Source: Clostridia bacterium (GTDB taxonomy: Bacteria > Bacillota > Clostridia > Christensenellales > Borkfalkiaceae). From it: a stretch of 64,000 bases of DNA. Shown here piece by piece: positions 1-7,999 of the stretch (within the stretch, counting starts at the first letter, position 1; each line of letters opens with the position of its first letter). The notes below the pieces were generated by a model. It was not told where the DNA came from. It worked only from the letters and a program-made list of their open reading frames with translations, and ran no database searches. The stretch is taken from contig JAFSRT010000024.1 in NCBI GenBank assembly GCA_017445995.1, forward strand, positions 62,001 through 126,000, given 5' to 3'. The position numbers and the translations under genes were made by a program.

Positions 1-2
1 TT

Positions 3-365
3 GAATCAAATAGGACGAGGAAAACGTTTATCGCTAACGAAGTATTAAAGAAAGCGGGATACGCAGAAGGTAAAGACAATAATAATATCGTAATCGGTGT
101 ATATCGCTTAACTATGAAAGCAAATTCCGACAACTTCCGTGCGTCTGCTATTCAGGGCGTTATGAAACGTATTGAAAATACGGGTGTAAAAATAGTTATT
201 TTCGAACCGACGTTAAAGGAAGATATTTTTATCGATTATCCTGTAATCCACGATTTACAGTCTTTTAAGAAAACTTGCAACGTAATAATTGCCAACAGAT
301 ACGATAGCGCGTTAGAAGACGTAATCGACAAGGTTTACACGAGAGATTTATTTAAGAGAGATTAG
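3..365 (+). CDS. ugd: UDP-glucose 6-dehydrogenase, C-terminal part (5' truncated by window)
   Basis: The gene enters from the left edge, so only about the last 120 residues are seen. The visible part reads [17 protein letters not shown] and then FEPTL, the usual end of the UDP-glucose/GDP-mannose dehydrogenase family, where the C-terminal domain closes over the UDP-sugar. The enzyme oxidises UDP-glucose to UDP-glucuronate in the cytoplasm, an acidic precursor for capsule. It stops 8 bases before a PssD-like gene, so it probably opens or lies inside the same polysaccharide operon. The ATG at 114 is internal, not a start, because the conserved frame continues upstream. UDP-N-acetylmannosamine dehydrogenase is a less likely alternative. 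Confidence 0.8.
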   Translation, partial: ESNRTRKTFIANEVLKKAGYAEGKDNNNIVIGVYRLTMKANSDNFRASAIQGVMKRIENTGVKIVIFEPTLKEDIFIDYPVIHDLQSFKKTCNVIIANRYDSALEDVIDKVYTRDLFKRD

Positions 366-372
366 TTCTTCT

Positions 373-849
373 ATGGGGAAAAATAAGAAAAAAGTGAGAA
401 TATGTTTCGCGGCATCTTCTGGCGGGCATTACGAACAGTTAAAAATGCTTAAACCGCTTATGGATAAGTTCGACAGTTTCGTGTTAACCGAAAAAACCAA
501 GTATTCCGCGGACCTTAAAGATAAAAAAACTTATCATCTGCCACAAGTAAACAGAAAAGAATTATTTTTTATTTTTAAGATGATATGGATTTATATCAAA
601 TCGTTTTTCATTTTTATCATTAAAAGACCTGACGTGGTTATTTGCACGGGGGTACTTGCAATGGTGCCGATGTGTCTTATTGCAAAGTTTTTCAGAAAAA
701 AATTAGTCTATATCGAATCTTTCGCAAAGGTCAATTCACCGACACTTTCGGGAAAGTTTTTATATAAAAAGGCGGACAGGTTTTACGTGCAATGGGATTC
801 AATGAAAGAGTTTTATCCCGATGCAATCTGTTTGGGCGGTATTTATTGA
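373..849 (+). CDS. PssD/Alg14-like membrane subunit of a polysaccharide glycosyltransferase
   Basis: This 158-residue protein has the Alg14/PssD N-terminal motif ASSGGHYEQL (about residues 14-23). A hydrophobic stretch follows near residues 58-78, and then VICTGVLAMVP, typical of the family. In the eukaryotic and streptococcal relatives this subunit anchors a catalytic partner to the membrane; together they add the second sugar to a lipid-linked precursor. The partner is the next gene, whose ATG overlaps this stop codon (ATGA at 847-851), a sign of translational coupling and 1:1 synthesis. Function is inferred from family and context; the sugar transferred cannot be read from the sequence. 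Confidence 0.82.
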   Translation: MGKNKKKVRICFAASSGGHYEQLKMLKPLMDKFDSFVLTEKTKYSADLKDKKTYHLPQVNRKELFFIFKMIWIYIKSFFIFIIKRPDVVICTGVLAMVPMCLIAKFFRKKLVYIESFAKVNSPTLSGKFLYKKADRFYVQWDSMKEFYPDAICLGGIY

Positions 850-1349
850 TGATTTTTATTACACTCGGTTCGCAGAAATTTCAGTTTAACAGATTACTGA
901 AAAAGGTGGACGAACTGATTGAAAACGGAACGATAAACGAAGAAGTTTTTGCACAGATAGGTGCAAGCGATTATAAACCGCAACACTTTTCTTATACTGA
1001 GTTTATGGACAACGATACGTTTTCAGAATACGAAAAGAAGGCGGATATCGTTATTACCCACGGTGGAACGGGTGCTATTATAGGCGCTGTTAAGCAGGGT
1101 AAAAAGGTAATTGCCGTTTCGCGACTTGCAAAATACGGAGAACATGTGGACGATCATCAGGTTCAACTTTTGCGCCAGTTTGACGATATGGGTATAATCG
1201 AAGCGTGTTATGACGTTGATAATTTGTCCGATTGCTATAAAAAGGTGCTTAAGACGGATTATATTCCTTACGTGTCTAATACAAAAACTATTATCGGGTC
1301 AATAGAAGAATATATTCTTTCGGCTTTTGGAAAAGTAAACAATGAGTAA
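849..1349 (+). CDS. PssE/Alg13-like catalytic subunit of a polysaccharide glycosyltransferase
   Basis: This 166-residue protein starts MIFITLGSQKFQFNRL, the Alg13/PssE beginning. Near residue 70 it carries THGGTGAIIGAVKQGK, the GT28-type nucleotide-sugar binding segment. A longer reading from 792 exists in the same frame, but its first 19 residues overlap the preceding gene and do not resemble the family. The ATG at 849, overlapping the previous stop, is therefore the better start. It should be the donor-binding half of the two-part transferase formed with the upstream membrane subunit. It ends 8 bases inside the next gene. Confidence 0.83.
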   Translation: MIFITLGSQKFQFNRLLKKVDELIENGTINEEVFAQIGASDYKPQHFSYTEFMDNDTFSEYEKKADIVITHGGTGAIIGAVKQGKKVIAVSRLAKYGEHVDDHQVQLLRQFDDMGIIEACYDVDNLSDCYKKVLKTDYIPYVSNTKTIIGSIEEYILSAFGKVNNE

Positions 1350-2139
1350 TTTCAAAAAAAAAATAAAGAAATATTACGAATTTTTTTATACGAAAATTAA
1401 ATTATTTTTTACTGAAAAACGATTTTTCTACAAAGGCGTAAGATTAAAATATCTTCTTAATATCAATAAAAAATCGGATAATTTAATTGTTGCGTTTTCG
1501 GCGTGTACAAGAAACGGCGTTAAAGCACGCTATAATTACGTTAAGACGCTGGGGAAAATAAAAGATAATAAAATTTTTATTTTGGACGATTTTGCATCTG
1601 ATAAAAGGGGCTGCTATTATTTAGGACAATATCCCGATTATTTAGTAGAGAAGGCAACTGAAGAACTTATTAAAAAAATAATTCTTGCAACTAATTCAAA
1701 AAAGGTTATTTTTTGCGGTTCAAGTAAAGGTGGTTGGGCGGCGCTTAATTTCGGGTTTTATAATTACGGCGTTGACAATTATATAATATGCGGTGCGCCA
1801 CAATTTCATTTAGGTGAATATATAAAGTATTTTAACGCAACGTTTTCCTACCTTAAAAACGGAAAGCCTGATTGTGAAGTTATCGAAGAACTGAACGATC
1901 ATTTAAAAAATAATATTATACGTTGCGATAAGCGTCCCAACGGGTTATTTATTCAATATTCCGATAATGAACATACTTATACCGAGCATATTAAAGATTT
2001 ATTAGATTTATTCAATGCACAAAACATAGATTACGCTGAAGATAAAGAACATTACGTCGATCATTGGGACGTGGCATTTTATTTTCCAAAGTTTTTGGTG
2101 GATAATATAAATCGGATTATCGGTTATGAAGAAAGTTAG
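1342..2139 (+). CDS. Alpha/beta-hydrolase-like protein of the capsule locus
   Basis: This 265-residue soluble protein shows a nucleophile-elbow motif G126-S-S128-K-G130-G within KVIFCGSSKGGWAALNFG. That is what a serine hydrolase or Asp2-like/XcbB-like capsule protein would have. A candidate acid/histidine region lies near the C-terminus (EHYVDHWDV). Related proteins in capsule loci are often named XcbB/CpsF family, and some may modify the glycan, for example by acylation; this is inference, not shown here. It overlaps its neighbours by 8 bases upstream and 14 bases downstream, so it belongs to the same tightly packed operon. The N-terminus is very basic and AT-rich in codon use. Confidence 0.55.
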   Translation: MSNFKKKIKKYYEFFYTKIKLFFTEKRFFYKGVRLKYLLNINKKSDNLIVAFSACTRNGVKARYNYVKTLGKIKDNKIFILDDFASDKRGCYYLGQYPDYLVEKATEELIKKIILATNSKKVIFCGSSKGGWAALNFGFYNYGVDNYIICGAPQFHLGEYIKYFNATFSYLKNGKPDCEVIEELNDHLKNNIIRCDKRPNGLFIQYSDNEHTYTEHIKDLLDLFNAQNIDYAEDKEHYVDHWDVAFYFPKFLVDNINRIIGYEES

Positions 2140-3082
2140 TGTAATAGTTCCCGTTTATAACGCGGAGAAGTATTTAAATAAAAGTATCGGGTCGCTAATC
2201 AACCAGACGTTAGAAGATATAGAAATTATCGCGGTAAACGACGGGTCGAAAGATAATTCGCTTGATATTCTTCGCGAATATGAAAGGAATTATCCAGATA
2301 AGATAATAGTTTTATCGAAAGAAAACGGCGGTCAGGCGACAGCCAGAAATATGGCGCTTAAATTTGCTACAGGCGAATATATTATTTGTATTGATGCGGA
2401 CGACTACGTTGACCTATCTATGCTTGAAAAAATGTATAATAAGGCAAAAGAAGGAGATTTCGACTGCGTTTTCTGTGATCATTATGAGATCCGAGAAAAT
2501 GAACGCAAATATAAAACCTTTAAAGATTATATCGATAAAAAGGAAATGTATATCGATGCGTTAGTATCTCCTTGGAATAAACTTATAAACAGAGATACGT
2601 TATTATCTTCAAATGTTATTTTTCCGGAAGGTTATATTTACGAAGATACGGCGTGGTTTGCTAATTTAATACCGTTTCTTAATAAATATACCGTTATACA
2701 CGAGCCTTTACTCTTTCACGTAATACAGGCAAATTCAACGATGACGTCAAGGCAGGAAGAAAGAACTGCTAATATTTTACCTGTATTAAATAGCGTTGTG
2801 GATTTTTATAAGAAAAATAGCCTATATAACGAATATTATTCTGAAATTGAATATTTTTATTTAAGAATTATTCTTATGAGTTCCTTGTTGCGTGTTGCTC
2901 GCATAAAAACGAAAAAGATAAGAAATGAAATGATTAAAGATTCGTTTTTAGAGCTTAAGAAACATTTTCCGAAATATAAAAAAAATCCATATATTAAAGG
3001 CAAAAAAGGTTTGTATTTAAGATTAATTAACAGAATAAACGCAAGATTTTTTGTTTTTATTTTTTCTATTAAAAATGATTAG
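2126..3082 (+). CDS. Family 2 glycosyltransferase
   Basis: This 318-residue GT-A fold enzyme starts KVSVIVPVYNAEKYLNKSI. It carries the nucleotide-binding NDGSKDNS motif near residues 38-45, the metal-binding DADD near 92-95 and an EDTAW catalytic-base region near residue 175. It lacks membrane segments apart from a hydrophobic C-terminal end (FFVFIFSI) that could attach it peripherally to the membrane. In this setting it would transfer a sugar from a nucleotide donor to the growing lipid-linked repeat unit. Donor and acceptor are not predictable. It overlaps the previous gene by 14 bases. Confidence 0.9.
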   Translation: MKKVSVIVPVYNAEKYLNKSIGSLINQTLEDIEIIAVNDGSKDNSLDILREYERNYPDKIIVLSKENGGQATARNMALKFATGEYIICIDADDYVDLSMLEKMYNKAKEGDFDCVFCDHYEIRENERKYKTFKDYIDKKEMYIDALVSPWNKLINRDTLLSSNVIFPEGYIYEDTAWFANLIPFLNKYTVIHEPLLFHVIQANSTMTSRQEERTANILPVLNSVVDFYKKNSLYNEYYSEIEYFYLRIILMSSLLRVARIKTKKIRNEMIKDSFLELKKHFPKYKKNPYIKGKKGLYLRLINRINARFFVFIFSIKND

Positions 3083-3090
3083 GTGCTAAA

Positions 3091-4104
3091 ATGAAGTCAG
3101 TTGTTCTTATAATTCCATATTTTGGCAAACTTCCTGATTATTATAAAATATGGGAAATGACAGCATTAAAAAATAACACTATTGATTTTTTGTTTTTTAC
3201 GGATATTGACGCAATAACTCCGAAAGCAAATATTAAAGTGGTAAAAACGTCTTTTCAAGATTTTACAAAACTCTTTAAAGATAAATTTGATTTTACTATA
3301 TCGCTTGAAAGTCCTTATAAATTATGCGATTTTAAGCCGACTTACGGGTATGTTTTGTATGAATATATTAAAGAATACGAATTTTGGGGACACTGTGATA
3401 TTGACTTGTTATTCGGAGATATCAGGGCGTTTATTACTGACGATATTTTAAATCACTACGATAAGATATTAGAACTTGGTCATTTTACTTTATATAGAAA
3501 TAATCTTGATAATAACTCTGCATTTATGAACGGAGTTGGATTTGCTGATATAGATTATAAAAAGGCATTATCTTCAAAAGAATCGATGTACTTTGATGAA
3601 ATATTAGGTACAATGTGGATTGCTCGCAAAAATAAAATAAAAACATTTTATTCTGAAAATGCTTTCTTTGATGTTTGCGTTAAAGAAAAAAAATTTTTCC
3701 ATATTACTGATTTTTATAATGAAAGTATTTTTTACTATGACGGTAATAAATTATTTGCAATAGATAAAGTTAATAATGATATCAGAAAAACAGAAATAAT
3801 GTACGCACATTTTCAGAAACGTGCAATAGATTATTCACAATATAACGACGAGTTGGCGGCCTTTTATATAGTTCCTAATAAATTGATTCCCGCTAACGAT
3901 GGTATTGACGTAAACAGATTATTTATCGTAAAAGGTCAAAAGCGTTATTCTTTCCTAAAAAAGTTAGAACACGTTAAACGGTATCTAAAAAAATACAACA
4001 GAAAAGAATACGGCTCTTTTTTGAACTATAAAAGAGAAAGAACTAGATTTCATAACATAATGAAAAACGCGAGAGACGGATTAAAAGATTATAAAGAAAC
4101 ATGA
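3091..4104 (+). CDS. DUF6625-like putative glycosyltransferase
   Basis: This 337-residue protein starts SVVLIIPYFGKLPDYYKIW and carries WGHCDIDLLFGDIR near residues 98-111. The D-x-D in that segment is placed like the metal-binding DXD of GT-A transferases. This layout matches proteins usually labelled DUF6625, which sit in capsule and exopolysaccharide clusters of Bacillota and are presumed glycosyltransferases. No membrane segment is seen. It lies 8 bases after a GT2 gene and overlaps the next GT2 gene by 4 bases. Family assignment is from memory of the motif pattern; activity is inference. Confidence 0.6.
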   Translation: MKSVVLIIPYFGKLPDYYKIWEMTALKNNTIDFLFFTDIDAITPKANIKVVKTSFQDFTKLFKDKFDFTISLESPYKLCDFKPTYGYVLYEYIKEYEFWGHCDIDLLFGDIRAFITDDILNHYDKILELGHFTLYRNNLDNNSAFMNGVGFADIDYKKALSSKESMYFDEILGTMWIARKNKIKTFYSENAFFDVCVKEKKFFHITDFYNESIFYYDGNKLFAIDKVNNDIRKTEIMYAHFQKRAIDYSQYNDELAAFYIVPNKLIPANDGIDVNRLFIVKGQKRYSFLKKLEHVKRYLKKYNRKEYGSFLNYKRERTRFHNIMKNARDGLKDYKET

Positions 4105-5015
4105 AAAGTTCAGTCGCTATAGCAACGTATAACGGTGCAAAGTTTATTTTAAAGTTGTTGTCGTCAATTAAAGACCAAACAAGGAAAGCGGACGAAGTTA
4201 TTATTTGCGACGACGGTTCAAAGGATGATACGGTCGCTTTAATTGAAACTTTTATAAAAGACAACTCTCTTAATAACTGGAAATTATGTAAAAACGATAA
4301 AAATCTGGGCTATGCCGAAAATTATAGGAAAGCATTTAGTCTTACGACAGGTGATATAATTTTCCCTTGTGATCAGGACGATATATGGGTTATTGATAGA
4401 CTTGAAAAAATGATGTCTGTTATGGAACAGAATAAAGATATCGGTCTTTTAAATACCGATTATGCGGAATTTAGCTCCGATAAACCTGATATTTTAAAAA
4501 ATTATTATATTTTTGATGAAACACGAATAACGAAGATACGATTAAACGCAAAGAATAGGTTTTTACAATATCCAGGCTGCGTAATGGCAATAAGAAAGTC
4601 GTTTTTATCGAATATTGAAAAATATTGGTTCAAGTCTTGGGCGCACGACGAGTTTTTATGGTGCGTTGCGATTTCATTAAATCAATGTTATTATTATAGA
4701 TATTGTTCGCTTAAAAGACGATGCCATGAAGAACAAACGTCTGGTCATTTAGCACATACGGTTGATTCACGGGTTTCTTATTTAGAAGGTGAGCTAAAGT
4801 CTGCTGAAACACTATTAAACGTATTAAGACTTGAACAAATGGATACAAAAAAAGCAGTTAGATTATATAAAAAAAATTTAAAAACTACTAAACTTAGACT
4901 TGATTTAGTAAAAAATAAACGATTAAGAAATATATTTATTTTACCGTTTTATTTAAAATATTATTATTCAAAAAAATCATACTTAATTGAAATTAAAATC
5001 GCACTAAAAGGATAA
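4101..5015 (+). CDS. Family 2 glycosyltransferase, rhamnosyltransferase-like
   Basis: This 304-residue GT2 enzyme starts SSVAIATYNGAKFI. It has ICDDGSKDDT near residues 35-44 and PCDQDDIW near 88-95, where the second aspartate pair coordinates the metal and nucleotide sugar. CDQDDIW is common in the subgroup annotated as rhamnosyl or galactosyl transferases, but that naming is weak. The C-terminal third is very lysine-rich and AT-rich, with weak family signal, which suggests peripheral membrane contact. Its ATG overlaps the stop of the preceding gene (ATGA), and the polymerase gene follows after one base. Confidence 0.88.
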   Translation: MKSSVAIATYNGAKFILKLLSSIKDQTRKADEVIICDDGSKDDTVALIETFIKDNSLNNWKLCKNDKNLGYAENYRKAFSLTTGDIIFPCDQDDIWVIDRLEKMMSVMEQNKDIGLLNTDYAEFSSDKPDILKNYYIFDETRITKIRLNAKNRFLQYPGCVMAIRKSFLSNIEKYWFKSWAHDEFLWCVAISLNQCYYYRYCSLKRRCHEEQTSGHLAHTVDSRVSYLEGELKSAETLLNVLRLEQMDTKKAVRLYKKNLKTTKLRLDLVKNKRLRNIFILPFYLKYYYSKKSYLIEIKIALKG

Positions 5016-5016
5016 C

Positions 5017-6390
5017 ATGGAAAGGGTTATAAGTGAACCGTTAAAATTTAATAAAGTTACGGCAGGGGTAAGTCGAGATAAGTTTTTCCATAATTGTTGT
5101 TGGCTATGGCTTTTTGCGTTTTTCGTTTTACCGGACGCTTTTGGATTCCGTTTTTTATTTTTATTCTCTGCAAAACGAATAATGATGTTTATTTGCTATG
5201 CACAGATACTTTCTAATAAAGATAAGTATAATAAATTTTGGCATGCAATGAAGAGTGTTAAATATTTTAATATATTTATTATTCTTTATATGTTTGTGAG
5301 ATTATATACTGCCGTATTTAGACTTGATATTAATACTTTTGCCGGTGAATTTTTAGACGGCATTATGGTTTTTTATTTATTTATATACGTTTTAAGAGAA
5401 GAAATTGAAATTAGTTCCCTGTTAAAGTTTATTTACGGCGTGTTTTTGTTTTTATCAATACATTCTTTCATTGAATACTTTACTGGATTTAATATATTTA
5501 GTTATTTAGATACCGTGGGCGGAGATTTAAGTATAGCGACTGGTGTCCGTTTGGGTTTAAATAGGGTTACTGCAAATTGTCATCATCCGATTCATTTCGG
5601 TATATATATGACGATTTTGTTTTTTTTGTCCTGTATCGATTATAAAAACAATAAGTTGGATCTTTTTTATCATAAAGGGGCGTTTTTTCTTGCATTATTT
5701 GCGATTTATTCTTCCGGTTCTCGTGGTCCGCTTGGAATTTTTTTAGGAATGTTTATTGTAATACTTCTTTTTAGTAATAAAGACCAAAGAATTTTGGGAC
5801 TTTTGATTTTAACTTTTTCAATTATAATTATCGCAGGCATAACGTTTGTGAATCTAGGTAACGCAATCGGTCGTAATATAATGCGAATGTTGACTGCGTC
5901 GATAGACGGTATTTTCGGTACGACGTATTCTTATCAGTATGGTGGTGAACGATATATTGATAGTACGTTATATAGAGAAGCGCTTTCTAAAGTATTTAAA
6001 GTATCATATTTTAATAAATTTATTGGTCGCGGTATTAGTTATGAACTTTCCGTTGTTATAGATGGTTATTGGCTGAGGTCTTGCGATAATTCTTATGTGT
6101 ATTATTATATAGCAACTGCATATCCTGGGCTGATTACGTTTTGTTTATTATTCGCAGTAATTATAGTTGTGTCGACTGTTCTTTACGTTAAGACAAAGTA
6201 CAAAATTTATATACTATTTGCTATCACCATAATAAATTACATGATAAATATCCGATACGTTGCTCTTATGGGCACACTTATGTATATGTGGATGATTTTT
6301 GCGATGTTTTTCGCGGTAAAATATAAATTAAAAAGGAAAAAAGAAGGAGAAGAAAAATGCAATCTAAATTTATTAAAGAAGACTTTGTGA
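5017..6390 (+). CDS. Wzy-like O-antigen/capsule polymerase or ligase (polytopic membrane protein)
   Basis: This 457-residue protein has ten or more hydrophobic segments and a large extracytoplasmic loop (about residues 285-355) rich in Tyr and Arg, the general plan of Wzy polymerases and WaaL-like ligases. SSGSRGPLGIFLGMF near residue 230 resembles the conserved SxSRG(A/P) region of the O-antigen ligase family. It would join undecaprenyl-linked repeat units into long chains on the outer membrane leaflet. An AAGGAT ribosome site precedes the ATG. The gene overlaps the downstream Wzz-type gene by 34 bases. Primary sequence is poorly conserved in this family, so the call rests on topology, motif and position. 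Confidence 0.75.
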   Translation: MERVISEPLKFNKVTAGVSRDKFFHNCCWLWLFAFFVLPDAFGFRFLFLFSAKRIMMFICYAQILSNKDKYNKFWHAMKSVKYFNIFIILYMFVRLYTAVFRLDINTFAGEFLDGIMVFYLFIYVLREEIEISSLLKFIYGVFLFLSIHSFIEYFTGFNIFSYLDTVGGDLSIATGVRLGLNRVTANCHHPIHFGIYMTILFFLSCIDYKNNKLDLFYHKGAFFLALFAIYSSGSRGPLGIFLGMFIVILLFSNKDQRILGLLILTFSIIIIAGITFVNLGNAIGRNIMRMLTASIDGIFGTTYSYQYGGERYIDSTLYREALSKVFKVSYFNKFIGRGISYELSVVIDGYWLRSCDNSYVYYYIATAYPGLITFCLLFAVIIVVSTVLYVKTKYKIYILFAITIINYMINIRYVALMGTLMYMWMIFAMFFAVKYKLKRKKEGEEKCNLNLLKKTL

Positions 6391-7193
6391 TTAACTGGAA
6401 AAGTGCTTTTTTTGGTGCATTTAAAAGATGGTGGGTGATTTTAATTGCCTTTATTGTTGGTGCCATAGGAGGATATTGTTCGGGGCTATTTATTTTAACG
6501 CCGACGTATAAATGTAACGTCGTATATCTGTTGTCTTTTAATACTAACGGCAGCGGTGTTAACGATATGTACTCGCAGTGGAACTTGGCAACGAAAGTTA
6601 TTCAGAGTTGTCAGGAAGTGGCGGAGCTTAACGGGCTTTCAACCTATCTTGAAGAACACGATGCAAATATTGTTTATGGGGCAGACGGTATAACCATCGA
6701 AAAACAATATCAGAAAGGCGAAGAAGGATATATGTCGGCAGGGTATATTTTATCTAAAATGACATTTTCTCGCTCCGCTAACAATGGTATGTTGGTTACA
6801 GCTTCTGTTGCAACGGAAGATAAGGAAGAGTGTCAACGTATAGTAACGGCCCTATATAATAATTTTGAAGATTTTATGCATACCGTTTTTCCTAATAAAA
6901 CACAAGGTGATTCAGGTCAGTATTTAACTATTTTTACGGTAGTTAACGTTCCGATAATACCAAATAGACCGACAGCCAGATATCCTAAAAAGGTCTTGAC
7001 TGCAATAGGTGCCGTTGTTTTATCGGTTATGACGTATATCGTTTTGGTATTTATTGAACTTGGTAATAATAGGATTAAATCCGAAACTGACTTGCAGAAC
7101 AAGTATAACGCGCCGGTTCTCGGTTTAATTTACGACTTTAACGAGTCTGATTCTAATAGGGGGTATTCTTACAAGTATGAGTATAAATCTTAA
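6357..7193 (+). CDS. Wzz/CpsC-type polysaccharide co-polymerase and kinase adaptor
   Basis: This 278-residue protein has two membrane helices, near residues 24-46 (WWVILIAFIVGAIGGY) and 211-233, around an extracytoplasmic domain. Before the second helix is the proline-rich segment VPIIPNRPTARYPKK expected of Wzz chain-length regulators. In Gram-positive systems this adaptor activates the separate cytoplasmic tyrosine kinase, which is the next gene. The ATG follows a clear GGAG site (aaggagaag) lying inside the end of the polymerase gene, so the 34-base overlap is real. It should control chain length and kinase activity. Confidence 0.88.
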   Translation: MQSKFIKEDFVINWKSAFFGAFKRWWVILIAFIVGAIGGYCSGLFILTPTYKCNVVYLLSFNTNGSGVNDMYSQWNLATKVIQSCQEVAELNGLSTYLEEHDANIVYGADGITIEKQYQKGEEGYMSAGYILSKMTFSRSANNGMLVTASVATEDKEECQRIVTALYNNFEDFMHTVFPNKTQGDSGQYLTIFTVVNVPIIPNRPTARYPKKVLTAIGAVVLSVMTYIVLVFIELGNNRIKSETDLQNKYNAPVLGLIYDFNESDSNRGYSYKYEYKS

Positions 7194-7986
7194 AAGTTTA
7201 TTTTCTAAAAATAAACACGAAGTTCATCACGGAAAAAGATGGTTATTAAACGAAAGTTCTCCGTTTATAATGACGGAAGCGTTCAGAAACCTTTTATCAA
7301 ACTTAACCTTTGCCGTTCCTAAAAAGGAAAACGACATAGGTAAAATTATCGGAATATCTTCTGCTACCGTGTCGGAAGGAAAGAGTACTATCGTATCGAA
7401 TCTTGCAATAACATGTGCAAATGCGGGATATAAAACGGTAATTATCGACTGCGATATGCGTAAACCTAAAATAAGGTCTATTTTTAATCTGCCTAAATCA
7501 AAGGGTTTAGTTGACTTTTTAAGCGGTCAGATAAAATATGAAGAATTTTTAATTAAGGACTATATTCCTAATCTTGATATTTTGCCAACCTATAAGACTG
7601 CACCGAATCCTACGGCACTTTTGGTTACACCGGTTTTTGAAGAATTGTTAGAAAGGTTAAGTCATGAATACGAATACGTACTAATAGATACTCCGCCGAT
7701 TAATGTTGTGTCGGACTGTATCAATATCGCGCCGAAAACGGACGGTATCGCGCTTGTCGTAAGACCTGAATTATCGGATCATAAGTCTATTCAGAACGCT
7801 ATTTATAATATTGAATTTACCGAATCGAATTTCTTGGGCTTTATAATGAATTCAATAAATCAAAAAGAAAATAGGGGTAGATACTATAAGAAATATTATA
7901 AATACGGTTATTCTTCGAGCGGTCAAAAAACAAGTGAAGAATCAAAAATTGACGAAAAAGAAGAAAAAAATAAAGTTAAAGAATAG
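7177..7986 (+). CDS. cpsD: CpsD-type bacterial tyrosine kinase
   Basis: This 269-residue BY-kinase carries Walker A SEGKSTIVSN near residues 67-76, Walker A' VIIDCDMRKP near residue 90 and Walker B YVLIDTPP near residue 168. Its tail holds the tyrosine cluster RGRYYKKYYKYGY that is autophosphorylated in trans in this family. It is cytoplasmic and works with the preceding membrane adaptor; cycles of phosphorylation and dephosphorylation regulate polymer assembly. The PHP-type phosphatase at 10430 is its natural counterpart. It overlaps the adaptor gene by 17 bases and has only a weak ribosome site, so translational coupling is likely. Confidence 0.92.
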   Translation: MSINLKSLFSKNKHEVHHGKRWLLNESSPFIMTEAFRNLLSNLTFAVPKKENDIGKIIGISSATVSEGKSTIVSNLAITCANAGYKTVIIDCDMRKPKIRSIFNLPKSKGLVDFLSGQIKYEEFLIKDYIPNLDILPTYKTAPNPTALLVTPVFEELLERLSHEYEYVLIDTPPINVVSDCINIAPKTDGIALVVRPELSDHKSIQNAIYNIEFTESNFLGFIMNSINQKENRGRYYKKYYKYGYSSSGQKTSEESKIDEKEEKNKVKE

Positions 7987-7999
7987 TAAACGGGAAGAA

